A stretch of 64,000 nt of DNA from Pseudomonadota bacterium. Its GTDB lineage: Bacteria > Pseudomonadota > Gammaproteobacteria > Burkholderiales > Methylophilaceae. Of this stretch, positions 55,504-64,000 are shown one piece after another. The number at the start of each line of letters is the position of its first letter. Position 1 is the first letter of the stretch. Where the stretch lies: positions 558,001-622,000 of the forward strand of contig JAKOVB010000089.1 in NCBI GenBank assembly GCA_029782295.1. The letters are read 5' to 3'. Under the pieces are notes generated by a model that worked only from the letters and a program-made list of their open reading frames with translations, did not search any database and was not told where the DNA came from. The translations under genes and the position numbers were made by a program.

Positions 55504-56684
55504 CAATCGGTGGCCAATGCCACGCTGCTGGGCAGGTTGACCACCCTGCGGACGAGCGACTCGGCCACCGGCAACGGCATCCGCGGACAGGCCTGATACG
55601 GCGGCAGACGGCTCATCAGTTCCCAGATCGGGCGCGTCATCAGGCCGGCATCGTTGGTGGACTGCAGCAATTCGTCGCGCAATCCGGAATTCGCCTCGTC
55701 CAGCACCAGGGTTTGCAACCAGTAATTGCTCTGGGAGCCGGCCGGTTCCTCAAAAATGCGGGCTTGGGAAATCCCGGAAAATGCGGCTCGGTAACGCGCG
55801 AACAGGCTGCGTTTGGATGCGATAAAGCCTGGCAACTGTTCCAACTGCGCACAGCCGAGCGCAGCATTGATGTTGGGCATGCGGTAGTTATAGCCGATCT
55901 CATCGTGGAAATAAGCCCAGCGGTGCGGGACTTTGGCGGTCGTGGTCAGGTGCTTGGCATGCCGGGCCAATGCCGCGTCATCGGTCAGGATCGCGCCGCC
56001 GCCGCCCGTGGTAATCACCTTGTTGCCATTGAAGCTCAGCACCCCCATGCGCCCGAAGGTCCCGGCATGACGACCCTGGATCGTGCTCCCCAGCGACTCC
56101 GTGGCGTCCTCGACCACGGCGATGCGGAAGTCTCGCGACAAAGCCAGGATGCCGTCCATGTCGACGGGATGCCCGAAAGTGTGCATGGGCACCATCGCCC
56201 GGATGACCCGCCCTGTCTCGCGGTTGACGCACACCCCGCCCCGCATCTCCGTCATGTCTCTCAGGTAGCCACGCAAAGCCTGCGGGTCCATCCCCAGCGT
56301 GTTCTCTTCGCTATCGACCAGGTGCGGAGTCGCACCGCAATAGGCAACCGCGTTGGCGGTGGCGACGAACGTCAGCGCGGGGATCAACACTTCATCCCCG
56401 GGTTCGACGCCGGCAAGCTTCAGGGCGATATGCAAGGCGGCCGTCCCGTTGACGACCGCGACGGCATGGCCGGACCCGGTAAAAGCGGCCAGATCGGCTT
56501 CGAAGCGATCGACATAACGGCCGACGGAAGAAACGAAAGTGGAATCCAGACAATCTTTCAGGTAGGCCCACTCGTTGCCGGAAAAATTCGGTTCATGCAA
56601 TCCGACGGGCTGCGCACCCACCACCTCGCGGAGGGCGTCCAGTATCCGCCCGACGACGGGAGATGGCGTCATGGCGGTCGTCAC
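55503..56684 (-). CDS. legC: DegT/DnrJ/EryC1/StrS aminotransferase, LegC-type
   Basis: A 393-residue PLP-dependent sugar aminotransferase. The PLP lysine lies in FNGNKVITTGGGG; other motifs are VNGTAALHIALKLAGVEPGDEVLIPALTFVATANA and VVEDATESLGST. It converts the 4-keto product of LegB to the 4-amino sugar. The likely start is GTG 56684, which overlaps the legB stop (GTGA) as do most junctions in this operon; ATG 56672 (MTPSPVV) is the alternative. Confidence 0.88.
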   Translation of the reverse strand: MTTAMTPSPVVGRILDALREVVGAQPVGLHEPNFSGNEWAYLKDCLDSTFVSSVGRYVDRFEADLAAFTGSGHAVAVVNGTAALHIALKLAGVEPGDEVLIPALTFVATANAVAYCGATPHLVDSEENTLGMDPQALRGYLRDMTEMRGGVCVNRETGRVIRAMVPMHTFGHPVDMDGILALSRDFRIAVVEDATESLGSTIQGRHAGTFGRMGVLSFNGNKVITTGGGGAILTDDAALARHAKHLTTTAKVPHRWAYFHDEIGYNYRMPNINAALGCAQLEQLPGFIASKRSLFARYRAAFSGISQARIFEEPAGSQSNYWLQTLVLDEANSGLRDELLQSTNDAGLMTRPIWELMSRLPPYQACPRMPLPVAESLVRRVVNLPSSVALATD

Positions 56685-57688
56685 AGGTTGTAAAGATCCG
56701 GTTTGTAGCCGGCCATGTGGGCCGGGTGGCGGAACCATTCGACCGTTTCTGCGATACCGCGCCTGAAACCGTCCCCCCCGCCGTAGGCAGGCGACCATCC
56801 CAGCAAGGTTGCGGCCCTCTTATTATCTGCCCAGAGCCGTTCCACCTCGCTGTTTTCCGGTCGCAGGCGCTGTTCGTCCGTTTGAATCTCGAGGTCGACC
56901 CCGATGACTTCAGCGATCGTTCTGGCCGTCTGCCCGATCGAAACCTCGAAGTTGCTGCCGATGTTGATGACCTGACCAACGGCCGCATCATGCTCCAGCA
57001 TGGCGATGAAGCCATCCACAGTGTCGGCGACGTAGTTGAAATCCCGCGTGGGATGCACCGATCCGAGCTTGATCGAACGCTGCCCGCTCAGGAGCTGCGT
57101 AATGATGGTCGGGATGACGGCACGCGCCGACTGCCTCGGGCCATAGGTATTGAAGGGCCGGATCACGCCGACCGGCAGGCCGAATGACGCGTGGAAAGAC
57201 AAGGCCATCTGGTCCGCACCGATCTTGGTAGCGGAATACGGCGACTGTCCCTGCAAGGGATGCGCCTCATCGATGGGGACATACCGCGCCGTTCCATAGA
57301 CCTCGCTGGTGGAGGTGTGGATGATCTTGCCCAGACCAAGCTCGCGCGCCGCCTGCAGAACATTGAGCGTGCCCTTGATATTGGTGTCCACATAAGCGTC
57401 GGGCGAATGATAGGAATACGGGATGGCGATCAGCGCGGCCAGATGGAGTACCGCATCGCAGCCCTGCATCGCAGTCTTGGTGCCATGCGGGTCGCGAACG
57501 TCCCCGGAAAAAACATCCAGTTCCTTGCGAATCTCCTGCGGGGCGTTTTCGAGCCAGCCCCAGGAATTGAAGGAGTTGTACTGCACCATGGCACGGACCT
57601 TGTACCCCATGCGCACCAGCTTTTCCGTCAGATGTGACCCGATGAATCCATCTGCGCCGGTCACCAGCACTGACTTGTATTTACTCAT
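56681..57688 (-). CDS. legB: NAD-dependent 4,6-dehydratase LegB
   Basis: A 335-residue SDR-type sugar-nucleotide dehydratase. N-terminal VLVTGADGFIGSHLTEKLVRMGYKVRAMVQYNSFNSWGWLE is the LegB signature; the catalytic triad contains TSEVYG and SPYSATKIGADQ (Tyr-Lys). It makes the 4-keto-6-deoxy sugar nucleotide that starts the legionaminic-acid branch. It begins 21 bases after the flgL stop, so the sugar operon is transcribed as a continuation of the flg genes; no separate promoter was seen in the gap. Confidence 0.92.
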   Translation of the reverse strand: MSKYKSVLVTGADGFIGSHLTEKLVRMGYKVRAMVQYNSFNSWGWLENAPQEIRKELDVFSGDVRDPHGTKTAMQGCDAVLHLAALIAIPYSYHSPDAYVDTNIKGTLNVLQAARELGLGKIIHTSTSEVYGTARYVPIDEAHPLQGQSPYSATKIGADQMALSFHASFGLPVGVIRPFNTYGPRQSARAVIPTIITQLLSGQRSIKLGSVHPTRDFNYVADTVDGFIAMLEHDAAVGQVINIGSNFEVSIGQTARTIAEVIGVDLEIQTDEQRLRPENSEVERLWADNKRAATLLGWSPAYGGGDGFRRGIAETVEWFRHPAHMAGYKPDLYNL

Positions 57689-57709
57689 GAGAGGCCCGTT
57701 GAAACGAAT

Positions 57710-58615
57710 TTACAGCAGCTTGAACAGCGACAGCTGCGAAGCATTCATGAAGGCTTTCTGGGTTGCTTCCAGGGCGGTCTGGAGCAACTGCAGCTCGACA
57801 GCCGCCTTGTAGGTATCCACCTTTTCGACACGGTCGACTTCGTTCTGATACTGGTTCTTGTACTGCGTTTCTGCTTCCTTGGCGATTTGCAGTTCCTGGG
57901 AACGCACGGCAACGTGATCGCTGATGTTCACGATCCGGTCATAAGCGTTGCTCAACCCGTTGACCGCAGTGGTCACCTGGGCATCGAACGAAGCCCCAGT
58001 CAGGCCGGGGTTCCTTAAATCCGTCACCAGTTGCGAGATGACGGCAAATGGGTCATTGGCCGTCCCGGTGCTAAACACGTCACTGCCGGGATCGCTCACC
58101 TGGATCTGCCTGCCGCTGCTGATCGCCACATAACGCTTGGCGTTATCGCCCTGATAATTGGCCGCGCCCGTCACTTGCTGGAACGGAACGGTCGTCCCCT
58201 TGAAGCCGGCGAAGATGTAATTCCCCTGCGCATCGGTGGTATTCGCATAACCATGGAGGTCGGTATACATCTGTTCGAGGAAATTGGCGAAGCTTTCGCG
58301 TTCCTGCGTACTGGGGTTGCCGGTCGCACCGATGGCGGTGCTGCGTGCGGTGTCCACCACCTTGCGGATGGCATCCAGCACCGTCGACTCGGTCTTGTTC
58401 TGGATATCGGCCTTGTTGATATTTTCGAGATTGTTATTCGACAGTGCCACGCCACGGGCATTTTCAAGCGCACGCACCGCACCGACCGGGTCGTCGGAAG
58501 GGTTGACGATGCGTCGGCCGGTTGCCATCTGCTGCTGGACATTGAGCAACTCGGCCTGCTTGTTCTGCATGGCCGCCAGATTGGAGGTGTAGTATTGGGA
58601 TGTACTGATGCGCAT
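57710..58615 (-). CDS. flgL: Flagellar hook-filament junction protein FlgL (HAP3)
   Basis: A 301-residue flagellin-like protein. N-terminus MRISTSQYYTSNLAAMQNKQAELLNVQQQMATGRRIVNPSDDPVGAVRAL is diagnostic, and the C-terminus ends AFMNASQLSLFKLL. It joins the hook and filament, downstream of FlgK. It lies 23 bases after flgK and is followed directly by legB. FlgL is of the normal beta/gamma type, unlike the flagellin, so the junction proteins and the filament subunit have different relatives. Confidence 0.93.
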   Translation of the reverse strand: MRISTSQYYTSNLAAMQNKQAELLNVQQQMATGRRIVNPSDDPVGAVRALENARGVALSNNNLENINKADIQNKTESTVLDAIRKVVDTARSTAIGATGNPSTQERESFANFLEQMYTDLHGYANTTDAQGNYIFAGFKGTTVPFQQVTGAANYQGDNAKRYVAISSGRQIQVSDPGSDVFSTGTANDPFAVISQLVTDLRNPGLTGASFDAQVTTAVNGLSNAYDRIVNISDHVAVRSQELQIAKEAETQYKNQYQNEVDRVEKVDTYKAAVELQLLQTALEATQKAFMNASQLSLFKLL

Positions 58616-58638
58616 ATGAGAACCCTAGCGTTCGTTCA

Positions 58639-60543
58639 TTAGATGTTCAGCAAGGTATCGAACATGGTGCTCGCCGTCTGCAAAACCTTGGCGGCTGCCT
58701 GATAAACCTGCTGGTAACGGATCAGGCTGGCCGCTTCTTCATCCAGGTTGACCCCGGAGGCCGACTGCTGGATCTGACGGGTCTGGTCCAGCAGGTTGGC
58801 CTGCGCCTTCTGGTTCACCTTCACTTCGCTGGCTTTGTTGCCGATCGAACCCACCATGCTGGAATAAGCACCTTCCAGCGTAGCCACTCCCCCGACCAGC
58901 GTACTGTTGGTTTGCAAGGCTGCCAGGGCAATCGCATTGCGGTTATCCAGCACCCCGTTGGTATTGGCGGAAATGGTGAACGTATCGCCAGCGGCCGGGG
59001 TGCCGACCACCGCGAATGTCCAACCGTTATAGCTGATGTTGCCGCCCGAAGTGAATGGCACATTGGTCGGATTACCCGTCCCTGGACCTGACACGTCAAA
59101 AGTCTGGGGACCCGGCACCGGTGAATTGAACGTAATCGTCACCGTACTGGTCAGGTTCGCGTTCAGGCTGTTGACGGTCGGCTGAATGAGTTGCGCCCCG
59201 CCTGTGTTAGCTGTCGCAGCGCTTGCCACAACCGGGGAGGCCGCTGCGATCTGTTCCGGATTCAGGATGTTCACCCCGATGCTGGTGGAACCGTTGACCG
59301 TCGGACGGATCAGGAAGGAATCCCCCGCCGTCGGAACACCGCTGCCAAGGCTGATGGACATGCCATCTACAGAGTACCCGGCCGCCATCTGGGCCGCGGT
59401 AATCGGCGTCGTCACCCCATCCGATTTCCTGACCAGCGTGTAGTCGGGACCATTGAAGGTCAAGCGGTAATCACTGAGCGTCAGGGCCGAGGCATTCGTG
59501 ATCGTTGCCCCGATGACCGCGTTTCCGGCATTCGTTGTCCTGGAATAAACCGTAGGGGATGGCGCAATGAAGAAATTGCCGCCCGGATTCCCGTTCAGGT
59601 CGGTCCCAAGCTTGTGCTGGTCATTGAAACTCTGTGCCAGCACCGTCGCAACACGCCCGAGAGAATTCTGGGCCTGGTCCAGCACCTCGGTGCGAAAATC
59701 CAGCAGCCCTCCTAGTTCTCCGCCAAAGGCGCCGGTGTTTCCGGAGAGCTGAACGCCGCTGCTGCCGACCGTCACTTCCATGCGCCGTGGATCTTCTTTG
59801 GAATAATCCGCCTTCAACGGGCTGATGCCGGCGGGCCCCACCAACTGGTACCCCTTGCCGATAAAAACACTGAACGCACCGGTATTGCTGTCCTTGAGTA
59901 CCTGCACCCCGACCAGTTGATTCAGTTCGGACACCATCTGGTCACGCTGATCGAGCAGGTCATTCGGAGGTTGACCGGAAGCGGTCTGGATGGCGGAGAT
60001 CTTGTTGTTCAGATCAAAAATGTTTTTTGCATACGTGTTGACCCTGCCCACCATGGAGTCGATCTCCACGTTGATCCCATCCTGCAATGATTGCAGATAT
60101 GTCCCGACGCTGGAAAGGTTGCTGGTCAGATTCTCGGCCGCCCCGAGCACCGCTTGCCTGGAAGGAATCGAAGTCGGATTGTTGGACAGGTCGTTCAATG
60201 CCGAGAAAAAGCTCTGCGCGGTGTTCGAAAAACCGAGGCTGCGGTCGCCCAGTATGCTATCGATCTGGTTCATGCCCTGCTGGTAACGGTCAAGGTACCC
60301 GGCACTGGCCTCGTTCTGGGTGACCTGACGTTCCAGGAAATCGCTGTAGACACGACGCACCGTTTCCACCGTCGCACCCTGGCCGATAAAGCCGCTGCCG
60401 GTCTGCACGGGCGTCTGCGTCCCGAAGACGACCTCCTGACGGCGATACCCGGTGGTATTGGCGTTCGCAATGTTGTGGCCGGTCGTGGCAATCGCCAGCT
60501 GCGCCGAATACAACGCGGAAGCTCCGGTGGAAAAAATACTCAT
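58639..60543 (-). CDS. flgK: Flagellar hook-associated protein FlgK (HAP1)
   Basis: A 634-residue hook-filament junction protein. N-terminal SIFSTGASALYSAQLAIATTGHNIANANTTGYRRQEV and C-terminal VNLDEEAASLIRYQQVYQAAAKVLQTASTMFDTLLNI are the conserved FlgK ends. The middle is long and Ser/Thr/Asn-rich. It has its own sigma-28 promoter that overlaps the flgJ stop codon (60571-60597), and flgL follows. Confidence 0.95.
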   Translation of the reverse strand: MSIFSTGASALYSAQLAIATTGHNIANANTTGYRRQEVVFGTQTPVQTGSGFIGQGATVETVRRVYSDFLERQVTQNEASAGYLDRYQQGMNQIDSILGDRSLGFSNTAQSFFSALNDLSNNPTSIPSRQAVLGAAENLTSNLSSVGTYLQSLQDGINVEIDSMVGRVNTYAKNIFDLNNKISAIQTASGQPPNDLLDQRDQMVSELNQLVGVQVLKDSNTGAFSVFIGKGYQLVGPAGISPLKADYSKEDPRRMEVTVGSSGVQLSGNTGAFGGELGGLLDFRTEVLDQAQNSLGRVATVLAQSFNDQHKLGTDLNGNPGGNFFIAPSPTVYSRTTNAGNAVIGATITNASALTLSDYRLTFNGPDYTLVRKSDGVTTPITAAQMAAGYSVDGMSISLGSGVPTAGDSFLIRPTVNGSTSIGVNILNPEQIAAASPVVASAATANTGGAQLIQPTVNSLNANLTSTVTITFNSPVPGPQTFDVSGPGTGNPTNVPFTSGGNISYNGWTFAVVGTPAAGDTFTISANTNGVLDNRNAIALAALQTNSTLVGGVATLEGAYSSMVGSIGNKASEVKVNQKAQANLLDQTRQIQQSASGVNLDEEAASLIRYQQVYQAAAKVLQTASTMFDTLLNI

Positions 60544-60570
60544 TTCTGTCGACCCTTCATCATGTTCTAT

Positions 60571-60597
60571 TTATCGGCAAAAACGGGCCAAACTTAA
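60571..60597 (-). promoter_or_regulatory. Sigma-28 (FliA) promoter of flgKL and the downstream sugar operon
   Basis: On the minus strand, TTAAGTTT (60597 to 60590), 11 bases, then GCCGATAA (60578 to 60571). It matches the FliA consensus except for one base. The -35 element includes the TAA stop of flgJ. It lies about 30 bases upstream of the flgK ATG (60543). Confidence 0.9.
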
Positions 60598-61493
60598 CTC
60601 ATCAGGTCCGCACGCAAAGCCGCACTGGAGATGACCCGGCGCAGCTTGTCGCCGTAGGCGGGATCCGTTGCGTACCCCCCCTGTTTCAGACCACGGACGA
60701 AACCCTCCGCATCCTGGTTCAGCGCGCCTGAATAGCGGGGATTCTCCGTCATCAATTTGGCGTAATCCGCAAACGCCTCAGCAGGGGTATCGTACGCACG
60801 GAACGTTTCCGTCGATTTCACCTGCCGACCGTTGTAAAACTCGGTCACTTCCCGGGACACGGTCTTGCCCTGCCAGCCTTCGCCCGCCTTGATATTGAAC
60901 AGGTTGTTGCTGGAACTGCCGTCCGCCGCTTTCAGGGTATGCTTGCCCCAACCGGTTTCCAGCGCAGCCTGGGCCAGGATGACGTGCGGAGAAACGCCCA
61001 TCGCTCTGGCGGCCTCTGCCGCATGCGGCCACAAGGTTTTCACGAAATTGCCGGAATGCAGTCCGTCCGCAGTGGTAGCCTGCGCCGGTGTCACGGCAAC
61101 GGCCGAATCGGATGCCCCTGTCACCCCAGGACGGTGTGTCATCGGAATATCATAAGGACGCGGCTGCGGGTGAATGCCCGGCGTCTTATCCAGCGATTGC
61201 CGGATTTGGGCTTCCAGCATATCCGCAAGACCGATCCCCTTGCTCCTGGAGATCGACTGCGCCACCTGCTGGTCGAACATGTCGCCGAAAGCCTTGGTTT
61301 CTTGGCTGTCGAACGGGCCGTCTTCAGACAGGGTCTTGCGCATGGCCTGCAGCATCATCTGCGTGAAATACGATTCGAATTGCTGGGCGGCGGCACGGAC
61401 AGATTCCTTGCCGCCTTCCTGGCGGGCCTGCAGGCGCAGCGCATCCAGCCCTTGCGGGTTGAGTGCGAGGCCGTCAGTCGCCGTAGTGAACAT
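60594..61493 (-). CDS. flgJ: Flagellar rod-assembly protein/muramidase FlgJ
   Basis: A 299-residue dual-domain protein. The N-terminal rod-cap part (QQFESYFTQMMLQAMRKTLSEDGPF) is followed by a glucosaminidase domain with the catalytic Glu in AQAALETGWGKHTL and with NLFNIKAGEGWQGKT. It hydrolyses peptidoglycan for rod passage. Its TGA/ATG region overlaps the flgI stop; the stop codon overlaps the flgK promoter. Confidence 0.95.
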   Translation of the reverse strand: MFTTATDGLALNPQGLDALRLQARQEGGKESVRAAAQQFESYFTQMMLQAMRKTLSEDGPFDSQETKAFGDMFDQQVAQSISRSKGIGLADMLEAQIRQSLDKTPGIHPQPRPYDIPMTHRPGVTGASDSAVAVTPAQATTADGLHSGNFVKTLWPHAAEAARAMGVSPHVILAQAALETGWGKHTLKAADGSSSNNLFNIKAGEGWQGKTVSREVTEFYNGRQVKSTETFRAYDTPAEAFADYAKLMTENPRYSGALNQDAEGFVRGLKQGGYATDPAYGDKLRRVISSAALRADLMS

Positions 61494-62596
61494 CAGATAA
61501 TCTCCAGATCCGCCTTCAGGGCGCCTGCGGACTTCATCGCCTGCAGAATGGACAACAGGTCTTGCGGCGATGCGCCGACAGCGTTCAGGGCCTTGACCAC
61601 TTCGCCCAGCGACACGCCAGCCTTGAGCATGACCAGTTCACCCTTCTTTTCCTTGATTTCGATCTGCGATTGTTCACCGGTTACTGTCTGGCCTTGCGAC
61701 AACGCATTGGGCTGGCTCACCAGCGGCTCGCTGCTGATCACCACGGACAGGTTGCCATGCGCAACTGCCACGGTTTCCAGACGTACTTCCTTGTTCATGA
61801 CGATAGAGCCGGTGCGGGCGTTCATGATGATGCGGGCGATGTCTTCGCCGGGGCTGACCGACAGGTTTTCCATGCGCGAGATAAAGGCGATACGCTGGTT
61901 GTTGTCCAGCGGCGCGTTCACGCGCACCATGCGGCCATCGAGCGCCACGGCGGTACCGGCACCGAAGTTGCGGTTGATGGTCTCCACCATGCGGGTCGCC
62001 GTGGTGAAATCCGTCTGGTTGAGTTCGAGGTTCACGAATTCGCCCTGACCGACATCGGTCGTCACAGCGCGCTCGACCGTGGCGCCGCCCGGAACACGAC
62101 CGACGCCGAGATGATTGACCTGCACGCTGGAACCACCGGAGGAAGCGCCGACGCCACCGACCAGCACGTTACCCTGCGCCATGGCGTAGATCTGACCATC
62201 GGCCCCCTTCAGTGGCGACATCAGCAGCGTACCGCCGCGCAGGCTCTTGGCATTCCCCATGGAGGACACGGTCACATCCAATGTCTGACCGCTCTTGGCG
62301 AACGGCGGCAGGTTGGCGGTCAGCATGACGGCTGCCACGTTTTTCAGTTGCAGGTTGGTACCGGGAGGCAGGTTGACACCCATGTTGCGCAACATGCTAA
62401 GGATGCTCTGTACCGTGAACGGCGTTTGCGTAGTCTGGTCACCGGTACCATCCAGACCGACGACGACACCGTAGCCGACCAGCTGGTTGTTACGTACCCC
62501 CTGAATCGAAGCCAGTTCCTTGATGCGATCCGCATGGGCCGGCATCGCCAGAAGGGCTGCCAGCAGACAGGCCAGAAGTTGAAAACGGGCTTTCAT
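61493..62596 (-). CDS. flgI: Flagellar P-ring protein FlgI
   Basis: A 367-residue exported P-ring subunit. Signal peptide [22 protein letters not shown], then [25 protein letters not shown] and [34 protein letters not shown]-like motifs ([11 protein letters not shown]). It assembles around the rod in the peptidoglycan layer. It has an AGGAG ribosome site and starts 10 bases after flgH. Confidence 0.96.
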   Translation of the reverse strand: [367 protein letters not shown]

Positions 62597-62606
62597 GTCA
62601 GCGCTC

Positions 62607-63311
62607 CTAGAAAGGCAACAGTGCGACGAAGAAACGGGACAGCATGCTGATCATCTGCGAAGTATCGATGCTCTGCTTGCTCTTCGATTCGACGCGGGCA
62701 TCAGCCAGCTGTGTCGAGCTGACGGCATTCGCCGAGTTGATGTTGATCGGATTGACCACGCCGGAGATCCGGATGAATTCGGTCTGCTGGTTGATCGCCA
62801 CCTGCTTCTCGCCGCTGACCACCAGATTGCCGTTAGGCAACACTTCGATCACGGTCACGGTGATCGTGCCGGTGAAGTTGTTGCTGTTGGCGTCGCTGTC
62901 CTTGTTGTCGAACTTGAGCGAAGAGGAACCGTTGACGCTGGTATCCAGATTGGCGCCCTGGCTGGTCCCGGGAACGGTGAACGGCAGTGGGTTGGGCGTG
63001 AAACCCAGCACCGTCGGCGTCGGGATGGACACGGTCGCAGACCCCTTGCGGCTCATGCTTTCGGTCGTGCTCTTGGTAGCCGCAGTCTTTTCCGCCAGGT
63101 TGATCGTCAGGGTGTCGCCGACAAAACGTGCCCGACGATCCTCGAACAACGGACGGCTGTCGCTGGCCTGGAAGATGGCCCCGTCGCGATAAGCCTTCGG
63201 CGCCGTGACGTTGGGCCGGACAGTCATCGGCTGGGCCACGCTGGTAGACGGGTCGGTGTTACATCCGGCGAGCAACGCGGCCATCGACAGAACCAGGAAT
63301 CGAGCTAGCAT
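62607..63311 (-). CDS. flgH: Flagellar L-ring lipoprotein FlgH
   Basis: A 234-residue lipoprotein: MLARFLVLSMAALLAGC with lipobox LAGC. The later motifs FVGDTLTINLAEKTAATKSTTESMSRKGS, VTVIEVLPNGNLVVSGEKQVAINQQTEFIRISGVV are those of FlgH. It forms the outer-membrane L ring. Frame starts at 63386 and 63317 are rejected: AAGGGG lies 6 bases before ATG 63311. flgG is 10 bases upstream. Confidence 0.95.
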   Translation of the reverse strand: MLARFLVLSMAALLAGCNTDPSTSVAQPMTVRPNVTAPKAYRDGAIFQASDSRPLFEDRRARFVGDTLTINLAEKTAATKSTTESMSRKGSATVSIPTPTVLGFTPNPLPFTVPGTSQGANLDTSVNGSSSLKFDNKDSDANSNNFTGTITVTVIEVLPNGNLVVSGEKQVAINQQTEFIRISGVVNPININSANAVSSTQLADARVESKSKQSIDTSQMISMLSRFFVALLPF

Positions 63312-63321
63312 GATCATCCCC

Positions 63322-64000
63322 TTACAGTTGCACCAGTCGCTGCAGCATCTGGTCCGAAGCCTGGATGGACTTCGAATTGAGTTCATAAGCCCGCTGCGCC
63401 TGGATCATGTTGACCAGTTCTTCCACCACGTTGACGTTGGAAGTTTCGACGAAGCCCTGTTGCAGCGTCCCCAGACCGTTGATGCCGGGGTTGGAGGTGT
63501 TGGGTGTGCCGGACGCCACGGTTTCCATATACAGGTTATCGCCGACGCTTTGCAGACCGGCCGGATTGATGAAGTTGGTGAGCTGGATCGGACCCTGGGT
63601 CGCCGTCGTCGGGCCCGGCTGGGTCACGGTCACGGTACCGTCCTTGGCGATGGTGACGCTGATCGCATCAATCGGAATGGTCACCTGCGGCTGCAGAATG
63701 TCGCCGTTGGCCGTCACCAGCGTGCCTTCGCTGTTGACCTGGAAAGAGCCGTCCCGGGTGTAGGCCAGCGTCCCGTCAGCCAGCTGCACCTGGAAGAAAC
63801 CCGTGCCCTGGATGGCCAGGTCCAGGCTGTTGCCGGTCTGCTGCAGGTTGCCCTGGATGTGGATGCGCTCGGTCGCCACCGGACGTGCCCCGGTGCCGAT
63901 CTGCAGGCCCGACGGAACCTGGGTTTGCTGCGAGGCTTGGGCACCGGGCTGACGCAAGGTCTGGTAGATGAGGTCCTCGAATACCGGTCGCGAACGCTTG
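63322..64000 (-). CDS. flgG: Flagellar distal rod protein FlgG (5' part outside window)
   Basis: The C-terminal 225 residues of FlgG, about 260 in full; the first 35 or so residues lie beyond position 64000. Visible motifs are [18 protein letters not shown] near the edge, then [41 protein letters not shown], and the C-terminal [41 protein letters not shown]. FlgG forms the distal rod of the flagellar axle. It is the first visible gene of the flgGHIJ series. Confidence 0.96.
   Translation of the reverse strand, partial: KRSRPVFEDLIYQTLRQPGAQASQQTQVPSGLQIGTGARPVATERIHIQGNLQQTGNSLDLAIQGTGFFQVQLADGTLAYTRDGSFQVNSEGTLVTANGDILQPQVTIPIDAISVTIAKDGTVTVTQPGPTTATQGPIQLTNFINPAGLQSVGDNLYMETVASGTPNTSNPGINGLGTLQQGFVETSNVNVVEELVNMIQAQRAYELNSKSIQASDQMLQRLVQL

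Overview
This 64-kb window is a chromosomal segment of a motile Gram-negative proteobacterium, most likely a betaproteobacterium (Nitrosomonadales-like). The evidence is the housekeeping genes (GlnB, SucCD, CysK, SerB, glutamine-dependent NadE, paired Aat and Bpt), the high-GC codon use, the PEP-CTERM proteins and the Gram-negative flagellar rings. The genus cannot be fixed from the sequence alone. No rRNA, tRNA, CRISPR array, IS element or prophage was seen. Coding density is very high and no gene-free gap exceeds 300 bases.

Layout. 1-5.2 kb: the end of a TPR/2OG-oxygenase gene, then rhlE-recQ-yaiI. 5.3-10.3 kb: a winged-helix/TolB-like/TPR regulator divergent from two PEP-CTERM proteins and an unusual aldehyde dehydrogenase. 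10.4-12.4 kb: an RluF-type pseudouridine synthase, a broken gene joining an RND-pump C-terminus to ankyrin repeats, and an NTF2-fold protein. 12.5-17.6 kb: YgiQ radical-SAM protein and a Cache-PAS-GGDEF-EAL protein. 17.6-23.0 kb: copper detoxification (multicopper oxidase, TolC-like lipoprotein and a His/Cys-rich exported protein, divergent from the CopA ATPase). 23.0-25.1 kb: the two N-degron leucyltransferases Aat and Bpt, separated by a short N-acyltransferase-like gene.

25.2-33.2 kb is a sulfate-assimilation region: YezD, porin, Sbp, CysK, a degenerate EAL protein, then CysT-CysW-CysA. Three of its transcription units begin with near-identical AT-rich promoter modules, which looks like a LysR-type (CysB-like) regulon. 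33.3-38.7 kb, minus strand: DUF486 protein, then sucC-sucD-ankyrin-nadE-glnB. 38.9-41.4 kb: a PAS-containing chemoreceptor and serB.

41.4-64.0 kb, all minus strand, is a flagellar and flagellin-glycosylation block. In transcription order it runs flgG-H-I-J-K-L, then a legionaminic-acid pathway (legB, legC, acyltransferase, methyltransferase, legI, legG, ptmE, ptmF, legF/ptmB, ptmA), a Maf-type glycosyltransferase, a TPR protein, flagellin, an unknown protein, FlbT, FlaF and a TPR protein. The flagellin, FlbT and FlaF set resembles that of Alphaproteobacteria and is visibly more AT-rich than the rest, so it was probably imported. Textbook sigma-28 promoters precede flagellin and flgK. The pieces fit one process: hook-filament junction assembly, synthesis of CMP-activated nonulosonic acid, its transfer to flagellin by Maf, and post-transcriptional tuning of flagellin by FlbT/FlaF.

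The most interesting items are the degenerate EAL protein inside the sulfate regulon with its repeated promoters, the alphaproteobacterial-type flagellin module joined to a legionaminic-acid operon with extra tailoring enzymes, the RND-ankyrin fusion broken at a poly-C tract, and the half-length N-acyltransferase between aat and bpt.
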